Assembly: GCF_964063345.1 (NCBI RefSeq) | Contig: NZ_OZ061318.1 | Coordinates: 1,860,001 to 1,924,000, forward strand | Direction: 5' to 3' | Origin: Pseudomonas lini | Lineage (GTDB): Bacteria > Pseudomonadota > Gammaproteobacteria > Pseudomonadales > Pseudomonadaceae | Length of the DNA: 64,000 nucleotides | Shown: positions 28,694-37,840 of the stretch, piece after piece | How the letters are laid out: the number at the start of each line of letters is the position of its first letter | Numbering within the stretch: the stretch's first letter is position 1 | Notes under the pieces: model-generated | What the model was told of the DNA's origin: nothing | The model's input: only the letters and a program-made list of their open reading frames with translations | Databases searched by the model: none | Position numbers and translations under genes: made by a program

Positions 28694-29263
28694 ATGACCG
28701 AACTGCTTCTTACGCTTATCAGCGCTGCCCTGATCAACAACCTCGTGTTGCACTGGCCGCTGGGCGTCGATCCGGTGCTGAACAGCGAGCGGTCACAGGT
28801 CCACGCGTTGGGCATTGCGACAACGTGTCTGATGCTGATCGTCGGCACACTTGGCTATGCGCTCTATCACTGGTTACTGGTGCCGCTGGGGCTGACGTCG
28901 CTGCGTCTGTTCGTGTTCCTGCCATTGAGCGTTCTGCTGATCGGCCCGCTGCTTAAGCTGCTTTCACGTTTATTGGCGAAGTATTCATTCGATGGCCGCT
29001 GGCCCCTGCTGCTGGGGAATGCCGGTGTGCTTGGGCTGACATTGCTCAACGCTCAAGACGACAAGGGAATTTTCCACGCCATAGCCCTGAGCCTTGGCGC
29101 AGGGCTGGGTTTCTGGCTGGTGCTGAGTCTGTTCAGCGACTTGCGCCAGCGCACACTCGACAACGATATCCCCCTGCCCTTTCGTGGCCTGCCGATCGAG
29201 CTGATCGGCGCCGGATTGATCGCGGTGGTTTTTCTCGGATTCAGCGGGCTGATCAAAACATGA
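28694..29263 (+). CDS. rnfA: Electron transport complex subunit RnfA (RsxA)
   Basis: 189 residues from the ATG at 28694; an upstream in-frame start at 28661 is less family-like. Six hydrophobic segments and the RnfA/NqrE N-terminus [21 protein letters not shown]; the ENFVL segment of typical RnfA is replaced by [14 protein letters not shown]. Inner-membrane subunit of the ion-linked Rnf complex. First gene of the rnfA-B-D-G-E-nth operon; its stop overlaps the rnfB start by 4 bp (ATGA). Confidence 0.82.
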   Translation: MTELLLTLISAALINNLVLHWPLGVDPVLNSERSQVHALGIATTCLMLIVGTLGYALYHWLLVPLGLTSLRLFVFLPLSVLLIGPLLKLLSRLLAKYSFDGRWPLLLGNAGVLGLTLLNAQDDKGIFHAIALSLGAGLGFWLVLSLFSDLRQRTLDNDIPLPFRGLPIELIGAGLIAVVFLGFSGLIKT

Positions 29264-30267
29264 GTCTGATTCAACGCATCGACGCCCTCTTGCCGCAGAC
29301 CCAATGCGGCAAGTGTGGCCACCCCGGATGCAAACCCTACGCCGAAGGCATCGCCAGCGGCGAGCCGATCAACAAGTGCCCGCCGGGCGGCAGCGAAACC
29401 ATCGCGGCCCTGGCCGACCTGCTGAAAGTGCCGGTGCTGGAACTGGACGTCAGTCGCGGTTCGGCACCGGCGCAGATCGCTTATATCCGCGAAGCCGAAT
29501 GCATCGGTTGTACCAAGTGCATTCAGGCCTGCCCGGTCGACGCCATTGTCGGTGCGGCGAAATTCATGCACACGGTCATCGTCGACGAATGCACCGGTTG
29601 CGACCTCTGCGTGGCGCCCTGCCCGGTAGATTGCATCGAGATGCATCCGTTACCGCTGGCCACGGTACTGCCGATTGTCGGCGGGCTGGCGTTCAGCCTG
29701 GAGGAACAACAGGCCCGGGCCGCCAAGCGCAATCATGCGCGACGCCGTTTCGAACAGCGCAATGCCCGTTTGCATCGCGAAGAGCAACACAAACTCGCCG
29801 AACGCCAGGCCCGCGCCCAGCGCGCCGTGCAGCCCAGCGAAGTGACGCTCGACCCGGTTCAGGCTGCACTCGAGCGCGTCCGCGCACAGAAAGCCGCCAA
29901 TGCCGATGCGGCATTGAAAAAGGCCAAGGTCGATCTGGCGATGAGTCGGGCGCAGCTGAACAAATCCCTCAAAGCCTTCGGGCATCCGCCAACCTTCGAA
30001 CAGCAGTCGCAACTGATCGTGCTGCAACAGCAGTTCGAAGCCGCCGAACAGGCGCTGGCGCAACTGGAGAGCAGCGCACCGCCGGTTTCTGCGCCACCTG
30101 CCCCGGCAAAAGATGCCGAACTGAAACGGGCGAAAATCCAGTTGGCCATGCGCCGCGCCGAACTCAAGAAAGCTCAAACAAACGAGGCGCCGGCCGAACA
30201 GATCGAAGCATTGCAACATGCGCTCAGCGAAGCCGAGCGTCAGGTGGATGCCTATGTCACCCCTTGA
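29260..30267 (+). CDS. rnfB: RnfB (RsxB) ferredoxin-like subunit, no membrane anchor, long coiled C-terminus
   Basis: 335 residues. The N-terminal Fe-S module (C16, C19, C24, C40) starts almost at residue 1; typical RnfB has a transmembrane anchor ahead of it, which is missing here. Two ferredoxin clusters follow, with Cys 81/84/87/91 and 111/114/117/121. From about residue 140 the protein is a long Ala/Gln/Lys/Arg-rich helical tail ([35 protein letters not shown]), resembling the C-terminal tail of proteobacterial RnfC. The next gene is rnfD; there is no rnfC in the operon. Usual RnfB is about 190 residues. Confidence 0.85.
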   Translation: MSLIQRIDALLPQTQCGKCGHPGCKPYAEGIASGEPINKCPPGGSETIAALADLLKVPVLELDVSRGSAPAQIAYIREAECIGCTKCIQACPVDAIVGAAKFMHTVIVDECTGCDLCVAPCPVDCIEMHPLPLATVLPIVGGLAFSLEEQQARAAKRNHARRRFEQRNARLHREEQHKLAERQARAQRAVQPSEVTLDPVQAALERVRAQKAANADAALKKAKVDLAMSRAQLNKSLKAFGHPPTFEQQSQLIVLQQQFEAAEQALAQLESSAPPVSAPPAPAKDAELKRAKIQLAMRRAELKKAQTNEAPAEQIEALQHALSEAERQVDAYVTP

Positions 30268-31246
30268 ATCGGTGGACGAACGCCTTCAGCAAGCCATGAA
30301 GCTGGTATTGCTGGCCACCGTGCCGGGGATGCTGATGTTGTTCTGGCTGTACGGCTGGGGCGTATTGATCAACCTGATTCTGACGGCGGCTACTGCACTG
30401 GCCGTGGAAGCGGCGGTGTTGCAGCTGCGCAAGCAACCGGTAAAACCGACATTAAGCGACGGCAGTGCGCTGGTCAGTGCGACGCTGTTGGCACTGGCCT
30501 TGCCGCCTTATTGCCCGTGGTGGCTGACAGTCAGTGCTGCGGCGTTCGGACTGTTTTTCGGCAAGCACTTGTATGGCGGCGTCGGCAAGAATCCGTTCAA
30601 TCCGGCGATGCTCGGTTTTGCGCTGGTCCTGGTAATGTTTCCTCAGCAAATGACCCATTGGCCGGCGTCCCATGGCATGGATTTGTTCGGTGGGTTGCAA
30701 CAGGTGTTCGGCTTCAGCTTCGGCCAGACACCCGATGCGTGGGCCCAGGCCACGGCGCTGGACAGTCTGCGAATCAACAAAAGCCTGACCATGGAAGAAC
30801 TGTTCGCCGGCAATCCGGCATTCGGCCGCTTTGGCGGCCGAGGCGTGGAATGGGTCAACCTGGCGTTTCTGGCGGGCGGTGCGTTGCTGCTGCAGCGGCG
30901 GGTATTCAGCTGGCATGCACCGGTCGGCATGCTCGCCAGCCTGTTCATCATCAGCCTGTTGTGTTGGAACGGTACGGGCTCCGACTCTCATGGCTCGCCA
31001 CTGTTTCATCTGCTCACCGGCGCGAGCATGCTCGGTGCTTTCTTCATCGTGACGGAACCGATATCCGGTGCGAAAAGCCCCACTGCCCGATTACTGTTTG
31101 GCGCAGGCGTGGGGTTACTGACTTACCTGATTCGGACGTGGGGCGGGTATCCGGATGGCGTGGCCTTTGCGGTTTTGCTGATGAACCTCTGTGTACCGGC
31201 GCTGGAACGGTTTGCTGCGTCCAGACAGGAACAGGTTGCCCGATGA
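30254..31246 (+). CDS. rnfD: Electron transport complex subunit RnfD (RsxD)
   Basis: 330 residues from the ATG at 30254, which overlaps the end of rnfB by 14 bp; the alternative start at 30218 lies inside rnfB. Membrane protein with about eight to nine helices. [11 protein letters not shown] near residue 170 holds the Thr expected to carry covalent FMN, and [17 protein letters not shown] followed by [13 protein letters not shown] is the family signature. Overlaps rnfG by 4 bp. Confidence 0.88.
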   Translation: MSPLESVDERLQQAMKLVLLATVPGMLMLFWLYGWGVLINLILTAATALAVEAAVLQLRKQPVKPTLSDGSALVSATLLALALPPYCPWWLTVSAAAFGLFFGKHLYGGVGKNPFNPAMLGFALVLVMFPQQMTHWPASHGMDLFGGLQQVFGFSFGQTPDAWAQATALDSLRINKSLTMEELFAGNPAFGRFGGRGVEWVNLAFLAGGALLLQRRVFSWHAPVGMLASLFIISLLCWNGTGSDSHGSPLFHLLTGASMLGAFFIVTEPISGAKSPTARLLFGAGVGLLTYLIRTWGGYPDGVAFAVLLMNLCVPALERFAASRQEQVAR

Positions 31247-31854
31247 ACCGAGCGACGAGCGTTGTGATCCTGCTAGTGCTGGCAGGCTTGGGGATGGGCG
31301 CGACTTACCTCGTGCAGCACACCAGCGCCGCGCGCATCGCCGCCGAGCAACGCCTGATCGACAGCCGTCAGTTACTGGATCTGCTACCGCCCGACAGCTA
31401 CGACAATCAGCCACTGGAACACCCCCTCAGCCTCGAAAGCACTCGCCTGGCCAACAGCACGCTGTCGGGTGGCTACCTGGCATCCAAGGCCGGCCAACCG
31501 AGCGCTGTGTTGCTGCGCAGCCAGACTCTGGGCTACGCCGGCGCCATCGACTTGCTGATCGCCATCGACCCCCAGGGCAAGTTAGTGGGGGTCAAAACCC
31601 TCAAGCAATCGGAAACCCCGGGGCTGGGCGGCAAGCTCGCCGACTGGCCCAATGCCTGGCTTCAGGTGTTTACCGGCAAGTCGCTAACCGACCCCGATGA
31701 CAATGGCTGGGCCTTGAAAAAGGACCAAGGGCAATTCGATCAGATCGCGGGCGCGACCATCACCTCAAGAGCGGTGATCAATGCCACCCATGACGCGCTG
31801 CGCTACTTCGATGAACACCGGCAACAGCTGATCGGGAGCAGCGCTCATGAATAA
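31243..31854 (+). CDS. rnfG: Electron transport complex subunit RnfG (RsxG)
   Basis: 203 residues from the ATG at 31243. One N-terminal anchor (about 6-24), then a periplasmic FMN-binding domain with KQSETPGLGGKLAD and the flavinylation site AGATITSRAVIN, where the second Thr is the expected FMN ligand. Accepts electrons from the membrane subunits. Overlaps rnfD by 4 bp and rnfE by 8 bp. Confidence 0.9.
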   Translation: MNRATSVVILLVLAGLGMGATYLVQHTSAARIAAEQRLIDSRQLLDLLPPDSYDNQPLEHPLSLESTRLANSTLSGGYLASKAGQPSAVLLRSQTLGYAGAIDLLIAIDPQGKLVGVKTLKQSETPGLGGKLADWPNAWLQVFTGKSLTDPDDNGWALKKDQGQFDQIAGATITSRAVINATHDALRYFDEHRQQLIGSSAHE

Positions 31855-32437
31855 GTCACCAACCCTGCAGAACTCGCTGATACTTACGCCGTTGATCGGC
31901 GTCACTGATTCATTGGTAACAGCCCTGGGCCTGTGGCTGATGTTCGCCCTGGTGCTGAGTGCTTACGGTGTGAGCATGAGCGTCTTGCGCTCGCGACTGA
32001 TTCCGGCAACACATTTGCTGGCATGCCTGCTGCTGGCTGCCACGCTGACCAGTTGTGCGGAACTCGCCACGCAAGCCTGGTCGCTTCAATGGCACCAGCA
32101 TCTGGGTTTCTACGCAGGATTGATCGCCTTGCAATGCGTCGTGCTGGAACACAACGGTTTTTTCCAGAGCCCACGGCGTGATCGACTGCGTCTGTGTGGC
32201 CTGTTCGGCGCCTTGATGGTGGGCCTGGGGCTGCTGCGCGAGTTCATCGGCAACGGGACTCTCGGTAGCCATCTGTCCTGGATGGCCGGTGCCACGCAAC
32301 CGGACTGGCAAGGCTGGACGCTGATCGCCGACGGTGGCCTGCATCTGGCCACACTGGCCCCTGGCGGGTTTATTCTGCTGGGACTGCTGATCGCCGCACA
32401 TCAAGCCTGGACCCGCCGCCCGGCTGCCCCACATTGA
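31847..32437 (+). CDS. rnfE: Electron transport complex subunit RnfE (RsxE)
   Basis: 196 residues with about six hydrophobic segments and the RnfE/NqrD features LILTPLIGVTDSLVTALGLWLMF, CVVLEHNGFFQSP and GLLREFIGNG. It pairs with RnfA to form the membrane core. Its stop is 25 bp before nth; rnfE-nth adjacency is the standard proteobacterial order. Confidence 0.86.
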   Translation: MNKSPTLQNSLILTPLIGVTDSLVTALGLWLMFALVLSAYGVSMSVLRSRLIPATHLLACLLLAATLTSCAELATQAWSLQWHQHLGFYAGLIALQCVVLEHNGFFQSPRRDRLRLCGLFGALMVGLGLLREFIGNGTLGSHLSWMAGATQPDWQGWTLIADGGLHLATLAPGGFILLGLLIAAHQAWTRRPAAPH

Positions 32438-32462
32438 CCGCCTTCGAGGAAACGCACCGCCC

Positions 32463-33101
32463 ATGAATGCCGCAAAACGTCTTGAAATTTTCCGCAGGTT
32501 TCACGAAGACAACCCTGAACCGAAGACCGAACTGGCCTATTCCTCGGCGTTCGAATTGCTGATCGCCGTGATTCTCTCCGCGCAGTCGACCGATGTCGGC
32601 GTGAACAAGGCCACCGCCAAACTGTTCCCGGTGGCCAATACGCCAGCGGCGATCCATGCCTTGGGCGTCGAAGGGCTGTCGGAGTACATCAAGACCATCG
32701 GCCTGTTCAACAGCAAAGCGAAAAACGTGATCGAGACGTGTCGCCTGCTGGTGGAGCGCCATGGAGGCGAAGTGCCGCAGACCCGCGAGGCACTGGAGGC
32801 ATTACCCGGCGTCGGTCGCAAGACCGCCAACGTGGTGCTCAATACCGCCTTTCGTCAGCTGACCATGGCCGTGGACACTCACATTTTCCGGGTCAGTAAC
32901 CGTACCGGCATTGCTCCGGGCAAGAACGTGGTTGAGGTGGAGCAAAAACTGATGAAATTCGTGCCGAAGGATTATCTGCTCGACGCTCATCACTGGCTGA
33001 TTCTTCATGGGCGCTACGTTTGCCTGGCCCGCAAGCCACGGTGTGGCAGCTGCCGGATCGAGGATTTGTGCGAATACAAGCAAAAGACCTCGGATGATTG
33101 A
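32463..33101 (+). CDS. nth: Endonuclease III
   Basis: 212 residues. Helix-hairpin-helix LPGVGRKTANVVLN with the catalytic Lys near residue 120, catalytic Asp in AVDTHIFRVSNR near 138, and the C-terminal 4Fe-4S ligand set C-x6-C-x2-C-x5-C (CLARKPRCGSCRIEDLC). DNA glycosylase/AP lyase for oxidised pyrimidines. Last large gene of the rnf operon. Confidence 0.96.
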   Translation: MNAAKRLEIFRRFHEDNPEPKTELAYSSAFELLIAVILSAQSTDVGVNKATAKLFPVANTPAAIHALGVEGLSEYIKTIGLFNSKAKNVIETCRLLVERHGGEVPQTREALEALPGVGRKTANVVLNTAFRQLTMAVDTHIFRVSNRTGIAPGKNVVEVEQKLMKFVPKDYLLDAHHWLILHGRYVCLARKPRCGSCRIEDLCEYKQKTSDD

Positions 33102-33209
33102 GGCTCTATTAGTTTTTTTGATAGATCGATTGAAAAAATCTTTTTTACCCGCCGGGAAATTGTCGATATAAGGAGCGCCAAAGGGCAGCCTTAGCCTGGA
33201 GTTAACCTT

Positions 33210-33389
33210 ATGAGCACTGGCAAAGAGCAATTGGACGTAGAAGACGACTTCACCCCCGTTGAGGCCGATGACGCAGAGCCGGTAGTGGAAGTGGCAAAGA
33301 CCAACCTGAGCAAACGCCGCACCATCGACAATCTGCTGGAGGAGCGCCGACTGCAGAAGCAATTGGCCGATTACGATTTTGACCTGTGA
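33210..33389 (+). CDS. PA3496-type small acidic protein
   Basis: 59 residues. The acidic N-terminal half (EDDFTPVEADDAEPVVEV) is followed by a basic helical RRTIDNLLEERRLQKQL and the end DYDFDL. It has no signal peptide or TM segment. The family is annotated in Pseudomonas as the PA3496 putative envelope integrity protein, found just downstream of nth as here; the function is not established. Flanked by its own terminator 5 bp after the stop, 108 bp after nth. Confidence 0.8.
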   Translation: MSTGKEQLDVEDDFTPVEADDAEPVVEVAKTNLSKRRTIDNLLEERRLQKQLADYDFDL

Positions 33390-33394
33390 CACTT

Positions 33395-33420
33395 AAAAGC
33401 CTCCCGAAACGGAGGCTTTT
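33395..33420 (+). terminator. Terminator after the PA3496-type gene
   Basis: Stem AAAAGCCTCC / GGAGGCTTTT with loop CGAAAC. Confidence 0.9.
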
Positions 33421-33480
33421 TACTAAGTGCCGACCCCTGATAAATGCCCGTTCATCGCGCCTCGTCAAACACTGGCAGCG

Positions 33481-34107
33481 TCATACCAGGCCATTGCGTT
33501 GAGCCAATTCGATCAGGTCGACCAGTGAGCGAGCATTGAGCTTTAATAGAAGACGTGTCTTGTAAGTACTAACGGTTTTATTGCTGAGGAACATTCCATC
33601 GGCGATCTCCTTGTTTGTCTTGCCTCGGGCCAACTGTTGCAAGACCATCATTTCCCGCCCGGACAAACGATCCACCATATCGGCTTCACTGGCGTTCCCA
33701 AGACTGGAACGCACGGTATGCAGAGCCTGATTGGGAAAGTAGCTGTAACCTGATAGCACCGCTTTTATTGCACTGAGCAACTCAGTGAGATCTTGTTGTT
33801 TGCAAACATATCCGGCGGCACCCGATTGCATGCAACGCATGGAAAAGTGCCCTGGCGCCTGAGAGGTCAATATCAGTACTTTTAGAGGCATCGCCGTTGA
33901 TGTCAGGCGCGCGATGACTTCCAACCCATCCAGCTTCGGTATCCCAATATCCAATATGACAATATCCGGCATAAGATCACGGGCAAGTTGCAATGCGTCC
34001 ACACCATTATCTGTTTCTGCAATGACTTCGTAGCCATGACGTTCCATTAGCATACGTACCGCAAGACGAATGACGGGGTGATCATCCACGATCAGCACTT
34101 TATTCAT
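33481..34107 (-). CDS. rocA1: Orphan NarL/LuxR-type response regulator (RocA1-like)
   Basis: 208 residues from the ATG at 34107 (an upstream TTG at 34119 is the alternative). Receiver domain with DD at 8-9, phospho-acceptor Asp53 (IVILDIGIPK) and conserved Thr/Lys (LTSQA, VCKQQ); C-terminal LuxR-type helix-turn-helix with LSGREMMVLQQLARGKTNKEIA. Closely resembles my memory of RocA1, which controls fimbrial/biofilm genes downstream of the RocS/LadS-type sensors. No sensor kinase is adjacent. Its upstream region is the AT-rich islet. Confidence 0.75.
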   Translation of the reverse strand: MNKVLIVDDHPVIRLAVRMLMERHGYEVIAETDNGVDALQLARDLMPDIVILDIGIPKLDGLEVIARLTSTAMPLKVLILTSQAPGHFSMRCMQSGAAGYVCKQQDLTELLSAIKAVLSGYSYFPNQALHTVRSSLGNASEADMVDRLSGREMMVLQQLARGKTNKEIADGMFLSNKTVSTYKTRLLLKLNARSLVDLIELAQRNGLV

Positions 34108-34670
34108 GGGCAAGTCCAATTTTCGCTGTTCGAATTTTTAGAGCCCGCACCATAGCCTAGTCGTTTCACCCATGGCATGCCGTCACCCCCGACCACTCGC
34201 AGCGAGAGACATAGCCTACAAACAACGCGGATTATTCCTACAAAAATTCATTGCCACACGAAGATCCAGAGATCTTTACTGGCCCAATGTCGCTCAGCGC
34301 TTCGACATTTTTTTGTATCGCCTTACAACAAAAAAAACACAAAAACAGGGTTTGATGCCGATAATCCAACACACATCGACTATTGAGCTACCCTTAAAAG
34401 TAACGGGCATTTTCCAATACTCTTCGCGACCTGACTCAAACAACCTAGAAGAAATTCACACACCGCAACACTTCACTAACAACAGCCCTCTACAAATCTA
34501 AAAAAAACAAGTAGCTACACCCGCCCCTTCACAACAACACAGCCACTATAATAGCCTCTCTTATTGGAGCAAAAAAAAGAGTTCACCGTAACAGCAGAAA
34601 AACCTAATATATTAGTTATTACCATTCCCACAAACCCATCGAGAAAACACATACTTCATGAGTAGAAAAT
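34108..34670. other. AT-rich intergenic stretch
   Basis: A 560-bp region clearly lower in GC than its surroundings, with poly-A tracts such as AAAAAAAACAAG near 34501. The reading frames inside (for example 34172-34501) have poor codon use and no ribosome-binding site. It presumably holds the rocA1 promoter and that of the next gene; no site can be named. Confidence 0.6.
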
Positions 34671-35252
34671 ATGATAAAACTCAGAAAAAAAATTACCAAC
34701 CCGATGACAATCATCGCAATCTTTGCAGCATTATCTGAAACTTCGGCCGCTGTATCTCTCCCCTTTCTTGATAACGAGGAGAGAGCGCTCTATGTCTGGT
34801 TTCTGATTAGCTTCCCCTTCTATTTACTTTTTCTTTTCTTTGCCACACTCAACTTCAACTATCGGTCGCTTTACGCGCCCTCCGATTTCGAGAAGGAAGA
34901 ACACTTCATAAAAGTCATGGACAACGCTGATCACTCGGAAAACAACCCATCCAGGGTAACGCACGAAAGCTCGGCGCCACACCATATGCGCCTGCCCGTT
35001 CCCCTAAAGGATCTGCACATCGTTGATGCGCGGAGGATACACAAAAAAATGGCGTTCAGCGCTCTGGTGGAAAGTATTCAGCATCCTCCGGATAATCCTG
35101 CACAAGTGATCGTATTTCTCACGTGTACCGACTCGGATAAATTACTGAAGGACAATACACTCAAACATTGGAAACAAATAAAGAAACAGAACAGCTCAAC
35201 ATTCTGTATTTCCTACAACTTGAGCTCACAGGGCATGACGGTTGTGGGCTAG
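34671..35252 (+). CDS. Two-helix membrane protein of unknown function in AT-rich islet
   Basis: 193 residues from the ATG at 34671. N-terminal membrane hairpin: helix 1 about 12-34 (MTIIAIFAALSETSAAVSLP), a short loop LDNEERALY, helix 2 about 40-62, then NFNYRSLYAPSDFEKEEHF directly after helix 2. The remaining 120 residues are soluble and end with a possible alpha/beta strand pattern (AQVIVFLTC...STFCISYNL). I recall this hairpin plus NFN-x-LYAPSDF block at the N-terminus of various uncharacterised bacterial proteins, but know no function. Lower GC than neighbours suggests transfer. Confidence 0.7.
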   Translation: MIKLRKKITNPMTIIAIFAALSETSAAVSLPFLDNEERALYVWFLISFPFYLLFLFFATLNFNYRSLYAPSDFEKEEHFIKVMDNADHSENNPSRVTHESSAPHHMRLPVPLKDLHIVDARRIHKKMAFSALVESIQHPPDNPAQVIVFLTCTDSDKLLKDNTLKHWKQIKKQNSSTFCISYNLSSQGMTVVG

Positions 35253-35427
35253 GTATTGAATGGCCGCACACCAGAAGACAGTCCTTGAAGCTAGATCAAG
35301 GACAGGAAGCAGAAGGAACGGTTAGCAGAAACAAGAAGAAAGCGAATACGCAATATGCAGCAGCCCCCTTTCAGATGTGTGGCCTTGTCATCGACAAGGC
35401 CACACATCCATTACCGACTCAAAGGTC

Positions 35428-36645
35428 TCAGAAAAGCTTCCGGCCTTTGTTCGCCGCAATGCGCATACGCAAGGCGTTGAGCTTGATGAAGCCCGCCGCA
35501 TCGGCCTGGTTGTAGGCGCCGCCATCTTCCTCGAAGGTCGCGATGTTGGCGTCGAACAACGACTCATCGGACTTGCGACCAGTGACGATTACATTGCCCT
35601 TGTACAGCTTCAGGCGCACTACGCCGTTCACGTGGGCCTGGGAAGCGTCGATCATCTGTTGCAGCATCAGACGCTCTGGGCTCCACCAGTAACCGGTGTA
35701 GATCAGGCTGGCGTATTTAGGCATCAGCTCGTCTTTGAGGTGAGCCACTTCGCGATCCAGGGTGATCGATTCGATCGCACGGTGAGCGCGCAGCATGATG
35801 GTGCCACCAGGGGTTTCGTAGCAGCCACGGGACTTCATGCCCACGTAACGGTTCTCGACGATGTCGAGACGGCCGATACCGTGTTCGCCACCGATACGGT
35901 TCAAGGTCGCCAGCACGGTGGCCGGGGTCATTTCGACGCCGTCCAGTGCAACGATGTCGCCGTTGCGGTAGGTCAGTTCCAGGTATTGCGCTTTATCTGG
36001 AGCCTTCTCCGGGGAGACGGTCCATTTCCACATGTCTTCTTCGTGCTCGGTCCAGGTGTCTTCCAGCACGCCGCCTTCATAGGAGATGTGCAGCAGGTTG
36101 GCATCCATCGAGTACGGGGATTTTTTCTTGCCGTGACGCTCGATCGGGATCGCGTGCTTCTCGGCGTAGTCCATCAGCTTCTCGCGGGACAACAGGTCCC
36201 ATTCGCGCCACGGAGCGATCACTTTTACGCCTGGCTTCAAGGCGTAGGCGCCCAGTTCGAAACGAACCTGGTCGTTGCCCTTGCCGGTCGCGCCGTGGGA
36301 AATGGCGTCAGCGCCGGTTTCATTGGCGATTTCGATCAAGCGCTTGGCGATCAACGGACGAGCGATGGAAGTACCCAGCAGGTACTCGCCTTCGTAAACG
36401 GTGTTGGCGCGGAACATCGGGAACACGAAATCGCGCACGAATTCTTCGCGCAGATCGTCGATGTAGATTTCTTTTACGCCCATGGCCTGTGCCTTGGCGC
36501 GGGCCGGTTCGACCTCTTCGCCCTGACCCAGGTCAGCGGTGAAGGTCACTACTTCACAGTTATAAGTATCCTGCAGCCACTTGAGGATCACCGAAGTGTC
36601 CAGGCCGCCGGAATACGCCAGAACGACCTTGTTTACGTCCGCCAT
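35428..36645 (-). CDS. argG: Argininosuccinate synthase
   Basis: 405 residues from the ATG at 36645. The ATP pyrophosphatase P-loop [11 protein letters not shown] is near the N-terminus, followed by [17 protein letters not shown] and the C-terminal signature GRKSDESLF. It joins citrulline and aspartate in arginine synthesis. Monocistronic; followed upstream on the same strand by motY, as in P. aeruginosa. Confidence 0.96.
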   Translation of the reverse strand: MADVNKVVLAYSGGLDTSVILKWLQDTYNCEVVTFTADLGQGEEVEPARAKAQAMGVKEIYIDDLREEFVRDFVFPMFRANTVYEGEYLLGTSIARPLIAKRLIEIANETGADAISHGATGKGNDQVRFELGAYALKPGVKVIAPWREWDLLSREKLMDYAEKHAIPIERHGKKKSPYSMDANLLHISYEGGVLEDTWTEHEEDMWKWTVSPEKAPDKAQYLELTYRNGDIVALDGVEMTPATVLATLNRIGGEHGIGRLDIVENRYVGMKSRGCYETPGGTIMLRAHRAIESITLDREVAHLKDELMPKYASLIYTGYWWSPERLMLQQMIDASQAHVNGVVRLKLYKGNVIVTGRKSDESLFDANIATFEEDGGAYNQADAAGFIKLNALRMRIAANKGRKLF

Positions 36646-36774
36646 GCCATCACTCCACGGGGTTCTACGGAAAGCCGTCAAGTCTACCGCTCATGCAGGA
36701 CAATTTACAGAGGCGCGACAGCTTATGACGACGAAGCGACAGATTATGTCGAGCGCGCGACGATTTCAGCAGGT

Positions 36775-37683
36775 TCAGGAAGTCTTCGGGCTGCCCACGG
36801 AAGCAGTGGCTGGAGGCGCCGGCTTCTCGGTCGGAGCTACCCGTTCAAGGCGTACGGCTACCCGGCGGTTCTTCGCCCGGTTGGCGGCATTGTTGTTCGG
36901 TGCCAAAGGATAGCGCTCACCGTGAAAACGCAGGGTGATCTGCGATTCCTCAATACCATTGGCCTTGAAGAAATCCATCACGGCCAACGCCCTGCGTCGT
37001 GACAGTTCGCGGTTGGTCAGGCGGTTGCCACTGTTGTCGGAATGGCCGTCGAGTTCAATGTGGTTGACCGTCGGATCGGCTTTCATGAATTCCAACATGA
37101 CCTGCAAATGAGCCTTGGCTTGAGCGTCGAGATCGATGCCCTCCCCTGGAAAGCCGACTTCGGACTGCTTCACCTGCTCGAAATTCTGCGGCAGCAACTT
37201 GGCCACGCAACCCTGATAGTCACTGTAGGCCTTGCTGAACTTGACCGGCAGCAGACGGACTTCAGATACCCGCCCGTCGCCCGAGGAGTGTCGAACGACC
37301 GGGCTGCGACCATCCATCAAACCGCTTATCAGGCGCCCGGCCTGAACTTGCGAGCTGTTGAACAGTACGTTGCCACTACCGATTCGTACCGGGCCCAGGT
37401 TGATGTCACCACGTCCCGGTTGCCAGGGCGCAGCGGCCGCAAGCAGGGTTGCCGAACCGCCACCGATCATCGAGTTGTAGGCCTTCAAGCGAAATGTCGC
37501 CTGTTCGCCGGCGCGACGTACGAACTCACCCGAGCCGAAATCAGTGATCGGTTGAGCCAGGCGGCATTCGAACTTGTCACCTTCGACCGTCCACTCGATG
37601 CTCTCCAGACGGGTCTGGAAAGTGAGCGCCATCGCAGGAAGGCTGGCAAACACACTGAGCAAGGCTAAATAACGCTGGCGCAC
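36775..37683 (-). CDS. motY: Flagellar motor T-ring protein MotY
   Basis: 302 residues from a GTG at 37683 with GGAG 6 bp ahead; this gives the signal peptide (V/M)RQRYLALLSVFASLPAMA. The 37722 start would bury it. The N-terminal MotY domain (about 24-160) is followed by an OmpA-type peptidoglycan-binding domain with VNHIELDGHSDNSGN, NRELSRRRA and NRAKNRRVAVRLE. It anchors the stator to the basal body. Lies between argG and the divergent pyrC. Confidence 0.88.
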   Translation of the reverse strand: MRQRYLALLSVFASLPAMALTFQTRLESIEWTVEGDKFECRLAQPITDFGSGEFVRRAGEQATFRLKAYNSMIGGGSATLLAAAAPWQPGRGDINLGPVRIGSGNVLFNSSQVQAGRLISGLMDGRSPVVRHSSGDGRVSEVRLLPVKFSKAYSDYQGCVAKLLPQNFEQVKQSEVGFPGEGIDLDAQAKAHLQVMLEFMKADPTVNHIELDGHSDNSGNRLTNRELSRRRALAVMDFFKANGIEESQITLRFHGERYPLAPNNNAANRAKNRRVAVRLERVAPTEKPAPPATASVGSPKTS

Positions 37684-37840
37684 GGGAGGCTCCACTGGCT
37701 TCTGCAACAAAAAGACCAACACACATATTTACGGCGTACCTGTTGGATATCGGAAGCTTGCTGCAAAACTTGATAGCGAGTGCCTGGAAGAGTCTTTTCC
37801 GGTAGCATTCCCCTGAGTTTGACCCGCCTGGAATCCCCTC

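Noticed and set aside
34172..34501. A 109-codon frame in the AT-rich stretch
   Set aside because: No ribosome-binding site, no recognisable domain, overlaps the probable rocA1 promoter region.
35377..37002. A 541-codon plus-strand frame opposite argG and motY
   Set aside because: Shadow frame; both opposite-strand genes have full family motifs.
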